Source of the DNA: Gammaproteobacteria bacterium
GTDB lineage: Bacteria; Pseudomonadota; Gammaproteobacteria; UBA4575
Direction of reading: 5' to 3'
Length of the DNA: 57,879 bases
NCBI GenBank assembly: GCA_028279275.1
Contig: JANQOB010000019.1
Span: 1-57,879 of the forward strand
The stretch's first letter is position 1, and each line of letters starts with the position of its first letter. Position numbers and translations under genes: made by a program. The notes under the pieces are model-generated. The model ran no database searches, was not told the origin of the DNA, and saw nothing but the letters and a program-made list of their open reading frames with translations. This document shows positions 57,373 to 57,879 of this stretch, piece by piece.

Positions 57373-57879
57373 TCCAACACGTGCAGCTTCGCACTTCTCG
57401 CTCTAGGGTTATTTGTTATTTCATCTTCACTTGGTTTAATGGCTTTGCATACTCTATTTAATTTCAACTTACGTTCATCCATGACAGGTAACTTGCGTGG
57501 CAAATGGGCGCTACTATGTTTATGCAACAAATTCTTTACAATTTGATCTTCAAGAGAATGAAAAGTGATTACCAATAACCGCCCTGAATCTGCCAACAAA
57601 CTAAGACAATCATCCAAAGCTGTTGTCAAGAATTCCAGTTCTTTGTTGATATAAATTCGTATGGCTTGAAATGTGCGTGTTGCTGGGTGTTTCTGTTCAC
57701 GTGATCGTCCAATAACTTTAAGCACAAGATCTGCCAACTGCTTTGTAGTTTGAATGGGAGCTTCCTCTCTTTTTTGTACAATTGCTTTGGCAATTCTTTT
57801 ACTGAAACGCTCTTGACCATATTCTTTCAAAACTGTAGTCAATGCATGCACATTTACTTTTTGTAGCCATTCAGCTGCA
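57357..57879 (-). CDS. rsmH: 16S rRNA m4C1402 methyltransferase RsmH (MraW), partial
   Basis: The C-terminal 173 or so residues; the N-terminal part with the SAM-binding motif lies outside the window. Visible family motifs are QERFSKRIAKAI, HPATRTFQAIRI, the FHSLED motif and NPRARSAKL. The frame is open to the window edge, so the internal GTG at 57851 is not the real start. As first gene of the dcw cluster after mraZ, its position before ftsL is classical. Confidence 0.95.
   Translation of the reverse strand, partial: AAEWLQKVNVHALTTVLKEYGQERFSKRIAKAIVQKREEAPIQTTKQLADLVLKVIGRSREQKHPATRTFQAIRIYINKELEFLTTALDDCLSLLADSGRLLVITFHSLEDQIVKNLLHKHSSAHLPRKLPVMDERKLKLNRVCKAIKPSEDEITNNPRARSAKLHVLEWVIC

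Overview
The window is a chromosomal segment of an AT-rich gammaproteobacterium with type IV pili. It reads as ordinary gammaproteobacterial chromosome: the division and cell-wall (dcw) cluster in its classical order, lpxC-dciA-M23 peptidase-secA-argJ in a Pseudomonas-like arrangement, rluD-pgeF divergent from bamD, and pilSR-pilA plus pilBCD-coaE-zapD. I cannot name the genus. No rRNA, tRNA, CRISPR array, transposase or integrase was seen.

Layout. 1-1557 (+): tail of an unidentified gene with a terminator, a short-chain dehydrogenase, and a secreted protein built of 11-residue repeats. 1612-9481 (-): rluD, pgeF, a two-gene cyclic-di-GMP module (HD-GYP then EAL), a stop-interrupted small gene on the opposite strand with nearby inverted repeats, and clpB under a clear sigma-32 promoter. 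9546-10448 (+): bamD. 10450-14186 (-): sucC-sucD-nadE. 14323-18081 (+): pilS-pilR-pilA, with a sigma-54-like promoter and a long GGA-rich leader before pilA. 18145-27554: an accessory glycan locus. It has a GT-C membrane glycosyltransferase, a polyprenyl-phosphate sugar synthase-like GT2, a flippase and a sulfotransferase on +, converging on two GT4 glycosyltransferases flanking an AsnB-type amidotransferase on -. 27907-33181 (+): pilB-pilC-pilD-coaE-zapD. 33202-39265 (-): Nudix/ThiE fusion, argJ, secA, M23 peptidase. 39350-39775 (+): dciA. 39837-57879 (-): lpxC and the dcw cluster from ftsZ back to rsmH, which runs off the end of the window.

How it fits together. PilS/PilR sit directly before the pilin gene and its -24/-12 promoter, and PilB, PilC and PilD (assembly ATPase, platform, prepilin peptidase) lie on the far side of the glycan island. 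The GT-C enzyme is the first gene after pilA, and mature PilA ends in a serine just after its disulfide loop. My best candidate for a little-described system is therefore a pilus-linked glycosylation locus (GT-C transferase plus lipid-linked sugar donor synthase), possibly with a sulfated and amidated glycan. The function is inferred from gene families and position. The dcw genes are packed with overlapping starts and stops and form one long peptidoglycan precursor and divisome operon.
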